From: Symbiodinium natans | Taxonomy: Eukaryota > Sar > Dinophyceae > Suessiales > Symbiodiniaceae | NCBI GenBank assembly: GCA_905221605.1 | Contig: CAJNDS010001890.1 | Location: 811,501 to 875,500 of the forward strand | Direction of reading: 5' to 3' | Length of the DNA stretch: 64,000 nt | In this document: positions 12,036-23,497 of the stretch, in pieces | Layout of the letters: each line of letters opens with the position of its first letter | Position numbering within the stretch: position 1 is the first letter of the stretch | Position numbers and translations under genes: made by a program | Notes under the pieces: generated by a model | Databases searched by the model: none | Told to the model about the DNA's origin: nothing | What the model saw: the letters and a program-made list of their open reading frames with translations, nothing else

Positions 12036-12946
12036 GGGCTTAGGGTTACTTCGGGGCTTCGCTTAAGGATCAATATTAAACTACGGCTTAGGGGTTACAT
12101 AGTGTTCGGCACCCTATAGAAAGGAGCCCCAAACTTTAACCCCGAAAGCAGCGCCGGATTGTATAGAGGGCTACCCATGTACGCTCCTGCATCTGGGCAT
12201 CGCCAAAGTTCTTCTGCACCGCCCCGATTCCGTTGACATAAGCCTAGGTCTATACAAATTTGCTAGAGGTTTCGGGCTTTGTGGTGTGGGCGTATATACT
12301 GCAGCCTATATGTCTCAATTCACACAACGGGGGGTCGCTGACCAGCTTTCGCAGACACTTCGTTTGGAGAGCTGCGGGAATCGTGTATCTGAGGCTTAGG
12401 GTTGAGGGTCTATAGCATCTGCAACTTGCCAAGCCTGTCATAAAACCTCCCCCAGTTAGGGTGGTTTGGGGTCTCCCCCCCCCCCCCCCCCCCGTCCCCC
12501 ATGCCAACACCCCCCTAAACCCTAAACCCTAAACCCTTAACCCACAAAACTCTCTGAAACCTGAAGCCAGAGCCCTCAATCAAGCTCCCGCACATGGGTA
12601 GCTTCCTCAACTCGGGACCCAGCTTGGGTACCCATGAAAAAGGCGGCACCCTTTCAAAAAAAAAGGGATCCCAAAAAGGGGCCCTAATTTCAAGAACTAC
12701 TGTAGGAGCCTGAATTAACAATTAGAGAAGGTTTTTTTTGTTTTTTTTGGGGGGGGTTCTAGTATAACTATACAGGGCCATCAAGGAATATTACTAGTAA
12801 TGCCCCTAAGCCCGAAACCCGCCCTAAACCCGCCCTAAACCCTAAATCCTAAACCCTAGGGGGTTATTATAGTATACTTAGAAAGGGACCATAAGGGAAT
12901 ATTATTATTCCGACCCCCAGACCCCAAACCCTAAACCCTATACTAC

Positions 12947-13025
12947 CCACATGCCCAGTGCTGGGCCGAGGTGCGTTGATGGGGACCGCCGAGGCGTAGA
13001 CCTCAGGAAGTGAAAGGACTTTGGG
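12947..13025 (-). CDS. Exon of unknown gene
   Basis: Acceptor GTTCCACAG, donor GTGG|GTAGTA. 26 codons plus one base, reading PKVLSLPEVYASAVPINAPR onward. In phase with the exon at 13194-13244 immediately upstream on the minus strand. Possibly part of the long split gene. Confidence 0.5.
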
Positions 13026-13193
13026 CTGTGGAACGTAGGGTTTAGGGCACCCTAAACCTTAAACCCTAACCCCTAAACCCTAAAACCCTAAAGCCTAAAC
13101 CCTAAACCCTAAACCCTGAACCCTGAACTCTAAACCCTAAACCCTAAACTCAAAGTAGGGTATAGGGGCCAAGACCCCGAAGAAAAAACGCAC

Positions 13194-13244
13194 AGCTGCA
13201 TCCTCATGCCTAGAGGAGTCTAGGTTGGCTTTGACTATGGCATT
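13194..13244 (-). CDS. Exon of unknown gene
   Basis: Acceptor TTTCACAAG, donor GCT|GTGCGT. 17 codons, NAIVKANLDSSRHEDAA, phase 0 at both ends, compatible with the exon at 12947-13025. Confidence 0.5.
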
Positions 13245-13385
13245 CTTGTGAAACTTAGCCCTAAACCCTAAGCCCTAAACCCTAGTAGCGCCAACTCCAC
13301 CTGCCACTGACACAGTTCTCCAGCTGAAGTATGATCTACACATATACATAAGAATATATATATATACATACCTACATATGTAGAC

Positions 13386-13389
<4 letters not shown>

Positions 13390-13418
<29 letters not shown>

Positions 13419-13507
13419 TGTATGTATGTATGTATGTATGTATGTATGTATGTATGTATGTATGTATGTATGTATGTATGTATGTATGTATGTATGTATG
13501 TATGTAT
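13390..13507. repeat. Tetranucleotide microsatellite (TATG)n
   Basis: About 29 uninterrupted units. Long open frames on both strands here are artefacts of the repeat. Confidence 0.98.
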
Positions 13508-13700
13508 ACACACGCGCATGTATATGTTTTTGTGCTCCGTACCAACAACAGAAGTGGGAGAGGGACAGGACGTGTGCCATGGCTAAGAGGCAACCAGAAT
13601 GCTTCCGAGTAATCCCTTCCCGAACATTAATACCCCTAAACCCTAAACCCTAAACCCTAAACCCTAAACCCTAAACCCTATACCCTAAACCCTAAACACC

Positions 13701-13799
13701 TTGGGATGCTCCCCCTTATACTAACAGTCCTTCATCGGGATTAACGTGGGGGGTGCTTTAATCCCGATGAAGGATTGGTATAAGGGGGGAACGTCCCAA
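13701..13799. repeat. Introner-like element, family B, near-perfect hairpin
   Basis: The two halves pair almost throughout: TTGGGATGCTCCCCC...CATCGGGATTAA against TTAATCCCGATGAAGG...GGAACGTCCCAA. Youngest-looking copy of the family. Confidence 0.85.
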
Positions 13800-13818
13800 A
13801 ACACACCCTTGAGGCGGG

Positions 13819-13850
13819 GGTTGGGGGGGGGGGGGGGGGGGGGGGGGGGG
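13819..13850 (+). repeat. Long homopolymer G run
   Basis: Near-continuous G run of over 30 bases, broken by one TT early on. Similar runs at 3373-3390, 17811-17825, 29454-29468 and 62032-62049 often touch TTTAGGG arrays. Confidence 0.9.
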
Positions 13851-14660
13851 CTGACGCCTCAAACCTAGTACCCGGAAAGCTTGAAACCTGCTCCATGACT
13901 GAGCCAGCAAGCTGCAAGGACAGGCTGTTTGCATAAGGATCCCGCCTAATACTAAAACGCTTTGGGGGTCTGGGCCTTTAATATTGGGGGGAAGGGATTA
14001 CCCCTGTTCAGGCTCGTTCTAGCCGCCGTAAACTCCAAACCCGAACCCGAAACAGGTCCGAAACCCTAAGTCCTTAACCAGACAAAGAAGCCTCAACAAA
14101 AAAAACCGAGACTCGAGGTTCACAGTGTGCGCGGCGTGGGAAAACTCAGCCCTGGGCTAGGAAGGGCTTTCAAGGGTTTAGGTGGGGTTTAGGGTTTAGG
14201 GTTTAGGGTTTAGGGTTTAGGGTTTAGGGTTTAGGGTCTAGGGTGTATACTGTAGGGTGTATAGGGTATAGGATTTAGAGGGCGTAGGAAAAGACCAACA
14301 CTGAAAGAACCCTAAACCCAAACCCTCGACCCCCCACCCCACCTTGAGCGCAAAACCCTCCCCAAGTTTGAAGACCGAATGAAACACACTTCATAGGATC
14401 ATAGACAGGGTATGAGACATGCACCCTTTTCTACGATAATCCTATGAAGAAGTAAGCCACGCAACCATGAGTCCTTTTTGGGTTCACTCAGCCTCCAAAC
14501 CCTAACCCTAAACCCTACACCCTAAACCCTAAACCCTAAACCCTAAACCCCACTTAGGCCTCATTGAACCCCCCACAAAGAAAAGACTAAACCCTAAACC
14601 CTAAATCCTAAACCCTAAACCCCAAACCCTAAACCCCAAAACAACCGCAAAAAAGGGGAC

Positions 14661-16929
14661 AAAGTGGCCTCCCGGGTGCCAGGCCCAGGGCCGCGACTTC
14701 AAAGGCCACCAACAGCCTGAGCTGCGAAAAGGGTTTAGGGTTTAGGGTCTAGGGTTTAGGGTTTAGGGTTTAGGGCTTAGAGTTTAGGGGGCAGGATTTA
14801 GGGTTTAGGGTTTAGGGTTTAGGGTTTAGGGTCTTAAGCTTGCTGAATCCCAGGGCTTAGGGCCTTTGAGGGTCTTAAGGCTGTTGAGTTGTAGGGCTTA
14901 GGGCCTTGTTTAGGGGTTTAAGGCTGTTGAGTTGTAGGGTTCAGGGTCCATAGATGCTTGGGGTCTTTATGATTTACACTCTTAGCCTTAGCAGCTGGCT
15001 AGTCCTATGAACTTTCTCTCCTTTGCTCTTCCTAGACTATATAGCCATGCTCTGTCTCGGTCGGGGGGGGAGGGCTTCCACTGCACATGCTGACACGTGC
15101 TTCTTCCCATCACTCCGCCAAGCCCCCCGCGTTTATCGGATCATCTAGATACTGACTGCACTCTACACTTCCCGGGACCTCCCGTCTGGCTCCTTCTCGA
15201 GGCTTAGGGTTCTAAGTGCCAGAGATTCGCGAGATAGCTATAGGTGCTAGAATCCTAGGGTCCACGTACCTGATTATTATATACTTGGGCCCAAAGTCCT
15301 TTTATAGGAAGAACTTTGAGGCTCGACTATTCCCTATTTAGGTAAATGGAGCAGGCCAAAGAGGCCGCGGCCGAAAGCAATCTGTACGAAACACGGCAGG
15401 GGTTTCTTTGGTAAGGGTTAAGGGTTTAGGGTTTAGGGTGGGTAGAGCCACGTACAACTTGGCTGTTGGGCATTCTCGGTGTAGGGGTTCTGTGACCCAT
15501 ATCTCAGTGTGATTCTTTGCATGGGAGCATTAGGGCGTGGGGTGTTTAGGGGGTCTGTGCTCTATTTCTGACCTGCTGAGCAGATGCCCTTGATACCTGG
15601 AACCCAAGAACAAAGAAAAAACCTCTAAATCCTCAAAACTCCGAAGCCCTGTAACCCGACTGAAACTCCAAATCCCCCTATCGACCCTGAACCCTAGACC
15701 CAAAGCCCGCTTGAACTCCAAAGTTTGGGTTTCAGTGAGGTTTAGGGTTTCGGGTCTATAGTGAAACCCTAAATCCTTAAAACCCGAAACGCCCCTTCCC
15801 TAAACCCTAAACCCTAAACCCTGAATCCTAAACCCGAAGCCCGAAACCCGAAACCCTGAAGCCCTAAACTCCTCTACTTTCAGACCAGCGGCCGCAGCGA
15901 CGGCAACGCCAGGCGCAGGGCATCCAGCGCGTGAGCCGCGGCCTGCGCGGACATACATCTATAACGTTTAGGCTTTAGGCCTTGGGGGTTTAGGGTTTAG
16001 GGTTTAGGGTTTAGGGTTCAGGGGGTTTAGGGCTTAGGGTTTAGGGTTTCGGGGCGGGGGGGGGGGTTGGGGATTCGGTATACCCCAGCGATGGAGCGAT
16101 GGGGCTTAAGTGCCATTTGGGCCTCTATAGCCTGCAACCCAAACAAATCCTCATGTACCTTTAGGGTTTAGGGTTTAGGGTTTTGGGTTTAGGGTTAGCT
16201 TGTTAGTATATACTTGGGCCCCAGAGTCCCCACATAGGAAGCTCATTGAGGCCCAAGTATTCCCTATTTAGCAGCCTTAGGGAAAGACAGCTACGGCACA
16301 GTCTGCAGGTCTCCGTGATGTTGCTGCTTGTGTTAAGCTTCGCAAGGCTTCCTCCCTAAACCCTAAAACCCCCTGCAAGCCTAAACCCCGGAACGACCTT
16401 TTCAAGGGGGTTAAGACTCCGGAAGCAAGTCGACCAGGACTCGCCTGTTCCACGAAAGGCTGGTGTCGTCCGAGGTTGGAATCTCCGTAAGATCCAAAGC
16501 GAGGATTGCCGGATCCAACTTGATGCGTTTGCCCTCTCCCGGCGGTGCGGGGCCCTGACTCTTCCTCCACTGTGCCCAGGCGGAGTTAGAGTTGTCAGTC
16601 GCCGGATCATGGAAGTAATTCTTGTGCCCTTAAGGCTCTAGCCCTAAGAGGTCCCTTGAAGTGTACTCCTAACCTGGCCCTTTTCTTCCTTATACTAACA
16701 GTCCTTACTAGGGATATTAAAAGGAAAAGTACTGTGATCCCTTTTGGGACTGTTAGAGGGGGAACATCCCAATCGGAACCACAAACCCAAGGGTACAACC
16801 TTCGGGGTCCAAGGTACAGTCACCCATGATTTGAACCTCAAAACCCTAAGGAAACCGCTTGAAAACAGTAGTTTCGGATTTAGGGGTTTAAAAGTTTAGG
16901 GTTTAGGGAACACTGAACCGCAAACCCTA

Positions 16930-16964
<35 letters not shown>

Positions 16965-19900
16965 AGCCCGAGCCGAAACTCCAACAGCCCAGCACCCAAA
17001 ACAACACGGAACCCTAAAGCCCCAAACCTAAAGCATAGATCCCAAACCCTAAGCTCTAAACCCTCAACCCCAAACCCCAAACCCGAAACAACCAAAATCC
17101 TAAACCCTAAACCCCTACACCCCTAAACCCTACCCGACCTCGTCGCTGTTGGGCACGGGCAGTCTCAGGTAGCCATTGATCACATCGAACCTCTGTGCTG
17201 GGTTTAGGGTTTAGGGTTTAGGGTTTAGGGTTAAGGGTTTAGGGTTTAAGGTTTAGGGTTTAGGGTTTAGGGTTTAGGGGTTTAGGGGTTTAGGGGTTTA
17301 GGGGTTCAAGGGTTCAGGGGTTCAGGGTTTAGGGGTTCAGGGTTTAGGGTTTAAGGGTTTAGGGGTTTAGGGGTTCAGGGGTTTAGGGGTCTAGGGGTCT
17401 AGGGTGTAGGGTTTAGGGACCAGCATGCCTAACAAAAATCAACTTCGTCGTCTTCGCCTTCTGTGTCAAGGGCAAAGGTCTGCCCTGAAGGCAAAACCAT
17501 CACAAGAACGGCCCAGATCCATGAACCAGCCAGATTCTCAGATCCCAAGGTTTAGGGTTCAGGGTTTAGGGTTGGGTTTAGGGTTTAGGGTTATACGAGT
17601 GAAAGCTTGCAAAACCTCTAATCTCAAAGCCCTACACCCCGAGCAAAAGCCATGCTCAGAAACATCTGCTTCTGGCTGGTCACGCCCTTCTCCATCATAG
17701 CGGCGTTCGCCAGGCCTATGCACATGACGCCGGACGTGGGATTTTTTCCAAAGTAAGTATGGGGCTGCAGGATATTAGAGGGCCTCTGCTTCTTTTTCTT
17801 TTTTTGCGGGGGGGGGGGGGGGGGGAACCCTCTGCTTTTTTTTTTTTTTTTGGGGGGGGGGCGGGGGGAACCCTAAACCCTAAACCCTAAACCCTAAACC
17901 CTAAACCCTAAACCCTAAACCCTAAACCCTAAACCCTAAACCCTAGCCCTAAACCCTAAACCCTAAAACCTAAAACCTGAACCCGAAGCCTAAGCCCTCA
18001 ACCCTACACCCAAACAGCCTTTCTGTCCAGAGTGGTGGCGAGTCGCGATGCAGGTTTAGGGCCTTTGGGCTCAGGTTTTCGGCTACCCTAAACCCTAAAC
18101 CCTAAACTCCCTAAACCCCCTAAACTCCCTAAAGCCCCTAAACCCTGAACCCTAAAGCCCCCAAACCCCCTAAAGCCTAAACCCTAAACCCCCTGATTAA
18201 ACCCTAAACCCTAAACCTTCGGGCTCATCACGCCGAGGCTTCAGAGCTCAGGCTATGTTGGGATTGCAAATCTTGGTAGCCCAGTGACCAGACTTGCTTG
18301 CAGGGTACCATTTCTTGGGGTTGGTTACTTTATAAGGGAACCTCGAACCAAAAAAAGGTTTTTTTTAGAAAGGAAGTAGGAAGACCGATGACCTCAGCTA
18401 AAACCCTAAACCCTAAGCCCTAAACCCTATGGAGGGGGGAAGTAGGAAGACCGATGACCTCAGCCTGATAAAACGTGGCTGAGGCCGCGGCTCAGGAGCT
18501 TTCGCACGGCGCTGATCCCATGCGGGCGACCTGCATGGCTCCCTAAACCCTAAACCCTAACCCTAAACCCTAAACCCTAAACCCGAAACCCCAAACCCCG
18601 AACCCTAAACCCTAAGCCCTAAACCCTAAACCCTAACCCTAAATCCCAAACCCTAAGCCCTGTGGGCTTGTAAGGATTAAGGATTTAAGGGATGAGGAAA
18701 TCAAAGGTTCGAGTGTTTGCGGACCTTGCGGCTCTAGGCTAAGCCCCTAAACCCTAAACCCCAAACCCTGCACCCCTAAACCCTAAACCCTGCACCCCTG
18801 AACCCTGAACCCTAAACCCTAAACCCTAAACCCCTAAACCAAAAACCCTAAACCCTGCACCCCTGAACCCTGAGCCCTAAACCCTAAACCCTAAACCCTA
18901 AACCCCTAAACAAAAAACCCTCAAACCCCTAACCCCAAAACCCTCAACCCCTAACGCCAAAACCCTAAACCCTACACCCTAAACCCTAACTCTAAACCCC
19001 AAACCCTAAGCCCTGAGGGTTTCTAAGGACTATAAGGATTTAAGGGATTAGGAGATTCAAGGTTCGAGGGTTTGCGGACCTTGGTGCTTTAGGTCCCTAA
19101 ATGCCTAAGCCCTCAAAGCCCTAAACCCCGAAACCCTCAACATCCTCAACCCCTGCACCCCTAAACCCCGAACCCTACAACCTACAACCCTAAACCCTAA
19201 ACCCCAAACCCTAAACCCTAAACCCCAAACCCTAAACCCTACACCCTAAACCCTAAACCCTAATTAAACCCCAAACCCTAAACCCTAAACCCTAAACCCT
19301 AAACCCTAAACCCCAAACCCTAAACCCCAAACCCTTAACCCTTGACCCTCAACTCACTCCCCTCCTTGCGTCGCGGCGTTGGCAAGTAGAAACTGGCCAA
19401 TGGCCGGATGCGCAGCCAGCTGGGCAGCCGGACCGCCTCGTTGAGTTGAAGGGTTGAGGGTTGAGGGTTTAGGGTTTGGGGTTTGGGGTTTAGGGTTTAG
19501 GGTTTAGGGTTTAGGGTTGAGGGTTGAGGGTTTAGGGTTTAGGGTTGAGGGTTTAGGGTTTAGGGGTGTAGGGTTTAGGGTTGAGGGGTTGAGGGTTTAG
19601 GGTTGGGAGTTTGGGGTTTGGGGTTTGGGTTTTAGGAGTCGAGGGATAAATGGAGTTTACGGGCGGAGGATTGCATAGGTTGATTGTAGGTCGTGTGATT
19701 GCTTAGGTTTATAGGGTTTAGGGTTTTGACATTGGGGCGTACACGCCCAAAGTCTTGATGTATCCGGGTCCGGTGCTGGTAAGGCCCAGGGCATCAGCTG
19801 CCCCGTGAAATACCCCAAGAATATCACTCTGATAGAGACCTAGATATACCTAATTTGCCTGAATTGCCCTTCTATGAAGCCCCTAAGCCTTAAAACCCAA

Positions 19901-21658
19901 AACCCGCCGAAACCCTAAACCCTAAACTACACTAAACCCTAAACACTAAAAACAGGTTCCGCGTTTAGACCCTTAACCCGAGCGCCTGTGTTGTCAAACT
20001 TGTACTCCTCGATGCTCTCCACAACGGAACCTTGCAAGAAGAGACCAGATCATGGATTTCCTACTACCCCATCCCTCAAAAAGTTTAGGGTGTAAGGCTT
20101 AGGGTCTAGGGTTTAGGGTTTAGGGTTAAGGGTTAAGGGTTAAGGGTTAAGGGTTTAGGGTTTAGGGTTCCCTACTACCCCCCTCTGTACTACCCCCACC
20201 ACCCCTCAAATAGTTTAGGGTTTAAGGTTTAGGGCTACCCTAAACCCTAAACCCTAAACCCTAAACCCTAAACCCTATAGAGGGGGGTAGTAGGGGAACC
20301 CATGACAAGAGCCAACCCCGCAGACTCCCGGAAGCTCGGCCTCCGGCACCGTGTACCCTGAAAGCCTGTTTAGGGTTTAGGGTTTAGGGTTTAGGGTTTA
20401 GGGTTTAGGGTTTAGGGTTTAGGGTTTAGGGTTTACGGTTTAGGGTTTAGGGTTTAGGGTCTGGGGTTTAGGGATCAGAAGGTGCGGCGGCTGGGGTTGA
20501 GAGTTTAGGGCTTAGGGTAGCTGAGCTGCCTCCCAAGGGGCAGTGTGAGGGAAACTCCACTCCGTTGAACTGAGACGGGAGGACGAAGAAGGCGTGGGCA
20601 TTCTCGGGCTTCTGCATCTCCGCCATCACCTCCAGGCTTGATTTAGGGTTTAGGGTTTAGGGTTTAGGGCGTTTAACCCTGCGAGCCTTGAAAGCCCGAA
20701 AAGCCCGAAAAGCCCCAAAGCCCCAAAAGCCCTAAACCGAAAATCCTAAGCACTAAACCTCTGAAACCCCACAACCCTAAACCTTCCCAACAACTTGAAC
20801 GTTGGTTGCGCATTCTCGCTTGGGTGGTGCACAATACAGCCTCGAGGCGAGTAGTGTTTTCTTGCTGTAGAAGCAACGATAGCGTGGTACAAACTTTCGC
20901 GACGTAATGCTATCGCTCCGATAGCAAAAACACTTCCGGCAAACGCACGCCTGAGATCAAGCCAAGACCCAGCGCCAGACCTCGAACCATTAGGGCCTTA
21001 ATAATTAGAATCGGGTTTTCGGGGCTGTCATAGTATAATTACACATGGACCATGAGGGAATACTATTAGTATTTATTTTCCGACGCCTATATTACTTGCA
21101 AGAGTTGGTCTTCCAAGGGCCTTTAGCGCGATGGGCCAACCCCAAACGCCAACCCGAGATCGAGCCTTCGAAAAGATTCACATCCTGGTAAGCTGTGCAA
21201 GGCCCCTACATTGCATGCCTCACTGTCACTCCCCTAGCTCAAACACAAATGACAGAATCAAACAAGAGGCCGATGCGAAAGAAAGGGAACCCCAAACGCG
21301 CAAAGGTCAGGATGAGAGTGGAGCGCAAGCGGGGATGGGGCTGCACAATTCGGGGCGCACGCCTGCGTGCTTTTAGCTGACACCCTAAACCCTAGACCCA
21401 AATCTTGGGATGTTCAGCCTTATACTAGCAGTCCTGAATCGGGATCATAGTACCCCGAAATTCCATCCCTTATAAGGACTGCTACATAATATAAGGGGTA
21501 ACATCCCAACCCAAATCCCTCTACATCTTCCCCTAAACCCTAAACCCTGAACCCTAAACCCTAAACCCTAAACCACAGCTTTCCCGAATAGATGCCCATG
21601 AAAGCCTCTGAGCTGACGATGCTGATGCAGGGCCGATCGTCCAGGAGGGGCCTCGGCT
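14661..21658 (-). CDS. Long split gene, at least 15 exons, unknown function (both ends open)
   Basis: Exons: 21658-21577, 20636-20530, 20357-20300, 20030-19986, 19436-19365, 18530-18475, 17192-17134, 16627-16445, 16347-16275, 16131-16084, 15942-15886, 15381-15353, 15254-15220, 15195-15114, 14721-14661. Phases agree at nearly every junction. Translations read like one protein: CISIVSSEAFMGIYSGKL, PENAHAFFVLPSQFNGVEF, SIEEYKFDNTG, GPAAQLAAHPAIGQFLL, RPHGISAVRKLLSRG, RFDVINGYLRLPVPNSDEV, HKNYFHDPATDNSNSAWAQW, LDALRLALPSLRPL, ECSQYLDDPINAGGLA. Donors include GC (20530, 19986, 16445, 15353, 15220) and GA (19365); the donor at 16275 is mutated and two junctions need a one-base shift from GT-AG. I know no function. 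It probably continues to the stop-bearing exon at 7650-7736 or to exons listed between. Confidence 0.6.
15255..15352 (-). repeat. Introner-like element, family A, equal to one intron
   Basis: Spans exactly from the donor after 15353 to the acceptor before 15254 of the long split gene. Terminal GGTCCACGTACC and TATTTAGGTAAATGGAGC. Confidence 0.7.
16132..16274 (-). repeat. Introner-like element, family A, decayed and invaded by TTTAGGG
   Basis: Contains ACTTGGGCCC, AGGCCCAAGTATTCCC and a TTTAGGG insert next to ATGTACC. The donor-side terminus reads CTAAGG|CTGC instead of CTAAGG|GTCC, so the splice site is altered; the acceptor seems to have moved to a new TTGCAG. Confidence 0.55.
16674..16772. 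repeat. Introner-like element, family B
   Basis: Left TTCCTTATACTAACAGTCCTT, right GACTGTTAGAGGGGGAACAT then CCCAA. The left terminus is decayed. It lies in the intron before exon 16627-16445 of the long split gene. Confidence 0.65.
16932..16962. repeat. Dinucleotide microsatellite (CA)n
   Basis: About 15 units inside an intron of the long split gene. Confidence 0.95.
17201..17418 (+). repeat. Telomere-like array (TTTAGGG/TTTAGGGG, degenerate)
   Basis: 218 bp; it changes from perfect 7-mers to 8-mers with an extra G and to TTCAGGGG variants. Confidence 0.9.
18272..18355. repeat. Introner-like element, family C, left half
   Basis: CTTGGTAGCCCAGTGACC then GGGGTTGGTTACTTTATAAG; the right terminus is missing. 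Confidence 0.6.
19190..19350 (-). repeat. Telomere-like array (CCCTAAA, degenerate)
   Basis: About 160 bp on the left side of exon 19436-19365; CCCCAAA variants are frequent. Confidence 0.9.
19446..19632 (+). repeat. Telomere-like array (TTTAGGG/TTGAGGG)
   Basis: About 185 bp on the right side of exon 19436-19365, opposite in orientation to the array on the left. Confidence 0.9.
20051..20304. repeat. Introner-like element, family E, filled with telomere-like arrays
   Basis: Inverted termini CATGGATTTCCTACTACCCC and GGGGTAGTAGGGGAACCCATG. The interior contains TTTAGGG units followed, after three bases (20235-20237), by CCCTAAA units, a head-to-head junction. Lies between exons 20357-20300 and 20030-19986 of the long split gene. 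Confidence 0.7.
20366..20472 (+). repeat. Telomere-like array (TTTAGGG)
   Basis: About 15 units to the right of exon 20357-20300. Confidence 0.95.
21021..21090. repeat. Introner-like element, family G
   Basis: TCATAGTATAATTACACATG, ACCATGAGGGAATACTATTA. No exon boundary tested here. Confidence 0.45.
21405..21509. repeat. Introner-like element, family B
   Basis: TTGGGATGTTCAGCCTTATA at left and GGGGTAACATCCCAA at right, inner CTAGCAGTCCT / AGGACTGCTA. Confidence 0.8.
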
Positions 21659-22496
21659 CTTTACAGGCGGGTTTAGGGTTTAGGGTTTAGGGTTAGGGTT
21701 TAGGGTTTAGGGTTTAGGGTTTAGGGTTTAGGGCTTAGGGCTTAGGGTTTAGGGTTTAGGGTTTAGGGTTTAGGGTCTAGGGTTGCAGGGTTTAGGGCAG
21801 GAGGCCCCAGGGCTTGGTGAGGGTCTATGGCTTTTGCGTGTTTAGGGGTTAGACTCGTCAAGCTGTGCGGCCGTGGCTGGCTATTCGTACCCCCCCCCCA
21901 AAAAAAACAAAGGTTTCAATAACCAGTTCTAACAGTTCCTATGGCTATATGCCCAACATCTTACTACCCGTTAATCGCCAAGTCGAAGTATTAGAGGTCA
22001 GGGTACTTTGGGTAGGGCAGTCAGGGTAATGGGACCACGGATTGTTTTCCGCCGTGTGCGTGTGCGTGTGCGCGTGCGTTGAGGGGCTTGGGGGGGCATC
22101 GAATAGTTAAGCCCCGAGACTCCAGCCCCCGAAGCCCTGATCCAAGGCTCTCTCGGGTTAGGGCTTAAAAGGCCTGTTTCGGGTTTTCTCGGAACATCAC
22201 CCTCAACCTCCAAAACACTCCAGCCGTCAGCGGGTTGTTTCAACTTTCGTTGGTCCTACCGATTCAGATTCAGAACACGAACTTCTTGTGCGTAAACCAA
22301 CCTGTGCCAAGTTTCTCGGGTAAACGCCAAAGCGGGCTCACTTCCGGAACTGTTCCTGCGGGTAGTTTGCCTCACAAAAAATCCCTCCCTGGCCCGCAAA
22401 CGCAAAACCCTAAACATTCAAACCCTTAACCCTAAGCGCAACCTAAACCCCCAACCTACACCCCTAAACTAACCCCCTAAGCCACTAAACAGTCAG

Positions 22497-22577
22497 CCCG
22501 AAACCCCTAACCCTAAACCCTAAACCCTAAACCCTAAACCCTAAACCCTAAACCCTAAACCCTAAACCCTAAACCCC
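22497..22577 (-). repeat. Telomere-like array (CCCTAAA)
   Basis: About 11 units, left flank of exon 22671-22615. Confidence 0.95.
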
Positions 22578-22614
22578 ACCAAACTTCGGTAACCTCCTTT
22601 TGTGAGCTCCGGAC

Positions 22615-22671
22615 CTCGACAGGTCGAAGTCCGCCTCCGCATCCAAAGACAGGGCCGCAAAGCGCCCGAGC
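22615..22671 (-). CDS. Exon of unknown gene
   Basis: Acceptor CCGAAG, donor TCGAG|GTCCGG. Reads LGRFAALSLDAEADFDLS plus two bases. Flanked by CCCTAAA on the left and TTTAGGG on the right, the arrangement typical of exons here. Confidence 0.5.
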
Positions 22672-22675
22672 CTTC

Positions 22676-22766
22676 GGTTTAGGGTTTAGGGTTTAGGGTT
22701 TAGGGTTTAGGGTTTAGGGTTTAGGGTTTAGGGTTTAGGGTTTAGGGTCTAGGGTCTAGGGTTGTT
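22676..22766 (+). repeat. Telomere-like array (TTTAGGG)
   Basis: About 12 units, right flank of exon 22671-22615; with 22497-22577 it forms the recurring divergent pair. Confidence 0.95.
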
Positions 22767-23403
22767 TATATAGGGTTACGGGGGTTATTTAGGGTACGTA
22801 CGAAATAAAGTTTATACAAGACTTATGGGGTTCATCGGGTATATGGGTTGTTAGGTCGTTTAGGATTCGCTTGGCATATAGGGTTTCTAGGGTTCATATG
22901 GGGCATACAGGGTTTCTTTGTTTATGGGGTTCTTAAGGGAGGGGGGTTCAAGGGGAGTATGTAACCCAAGGTTCCCTAGTACTCCCCACTACTCCCTAAG
23001 GCTCCCTCAGCTTCCCTAGGTACCTACCCCCCTTGAAGCCCACTCCCTTTAGAACCCTATAATTTGTTGAAGGGTTTGGGGTCCAGGGTTTCGAGCCTTC
23101 TCGGGTTGAGGGTCTGGGTCCATAATTCTCAGGCTAGAGGTCTGCAGGTAGCAAAAAACGGACCAGGCTTTCATGTTTTAGGCTTAGACAGAGAGCTGTT
23201 TCGGTTCACCCTAAGCACAAATTAAACCCGAATGATTGGAGTTCGGGGGGGGGGGGGGTTTATGGTGCAGGGTGGGGTTTAGATTAGGATTTGGAGGTTT
23301 CGGGAGGGAGTGTCGGGGTGCCCAAAACTCTAGGCTTTTGGGTTTTAGGGTTCAATGTTACCCTAAAACCCAAAAGCCTAAACCATAAAGCCTCAGCCCA
23401 AAC

Positions 23404-23497
23404 AGGTCCAGGCCGCTTCTTGCCGGGGGCGGCTTCGTCGCAGATAGCTCCCGTCGCAGGGTCGAAGGAGAACTGCCCAGCGCAGATGCCTCGAACA
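23404..23497 (-). CDS. Exon of unknown gene
   Basis: Donor GGACCT|GTTTGG. Best frame reads ICAGQFSFDPATGAICDEAA and onward, 31 codons. An alternative frame (EASALGSSPSTLRREL) is also open, so the phase is uncertain. Confidence 0.45.

Larger units (their letters stand above)
7737..14660. other. Intron-rich minus-strand region, sparse exons
   Basis: Holds telomere-like arrays, family A, B, C and F elements, microsatellites and three listed exons. Further weak minus-strand candidates: 7836-7935 (STSSSFTAPRGAKATPLRRK) and 12325-12400 (YTIPAALQTKCLRKL). The rest shows no gene. Confidence 0.4.

Noticed and set aside
13268-13653. Long open frames on both strands, 60-100 codons, around a repeat of MYVC or THIH
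   Set aside because: They are translations of the (TATG)n microsatellite; no coding signal outside it.
19745-19839. Exon candidate on minus reading GLTSTGPGYIKTLG
   Set aside because: The exons on either side (20030-19986 and 19436-19365) join directly in phase with natural protein sequence; this segment would break it, so I treat it as intronic.
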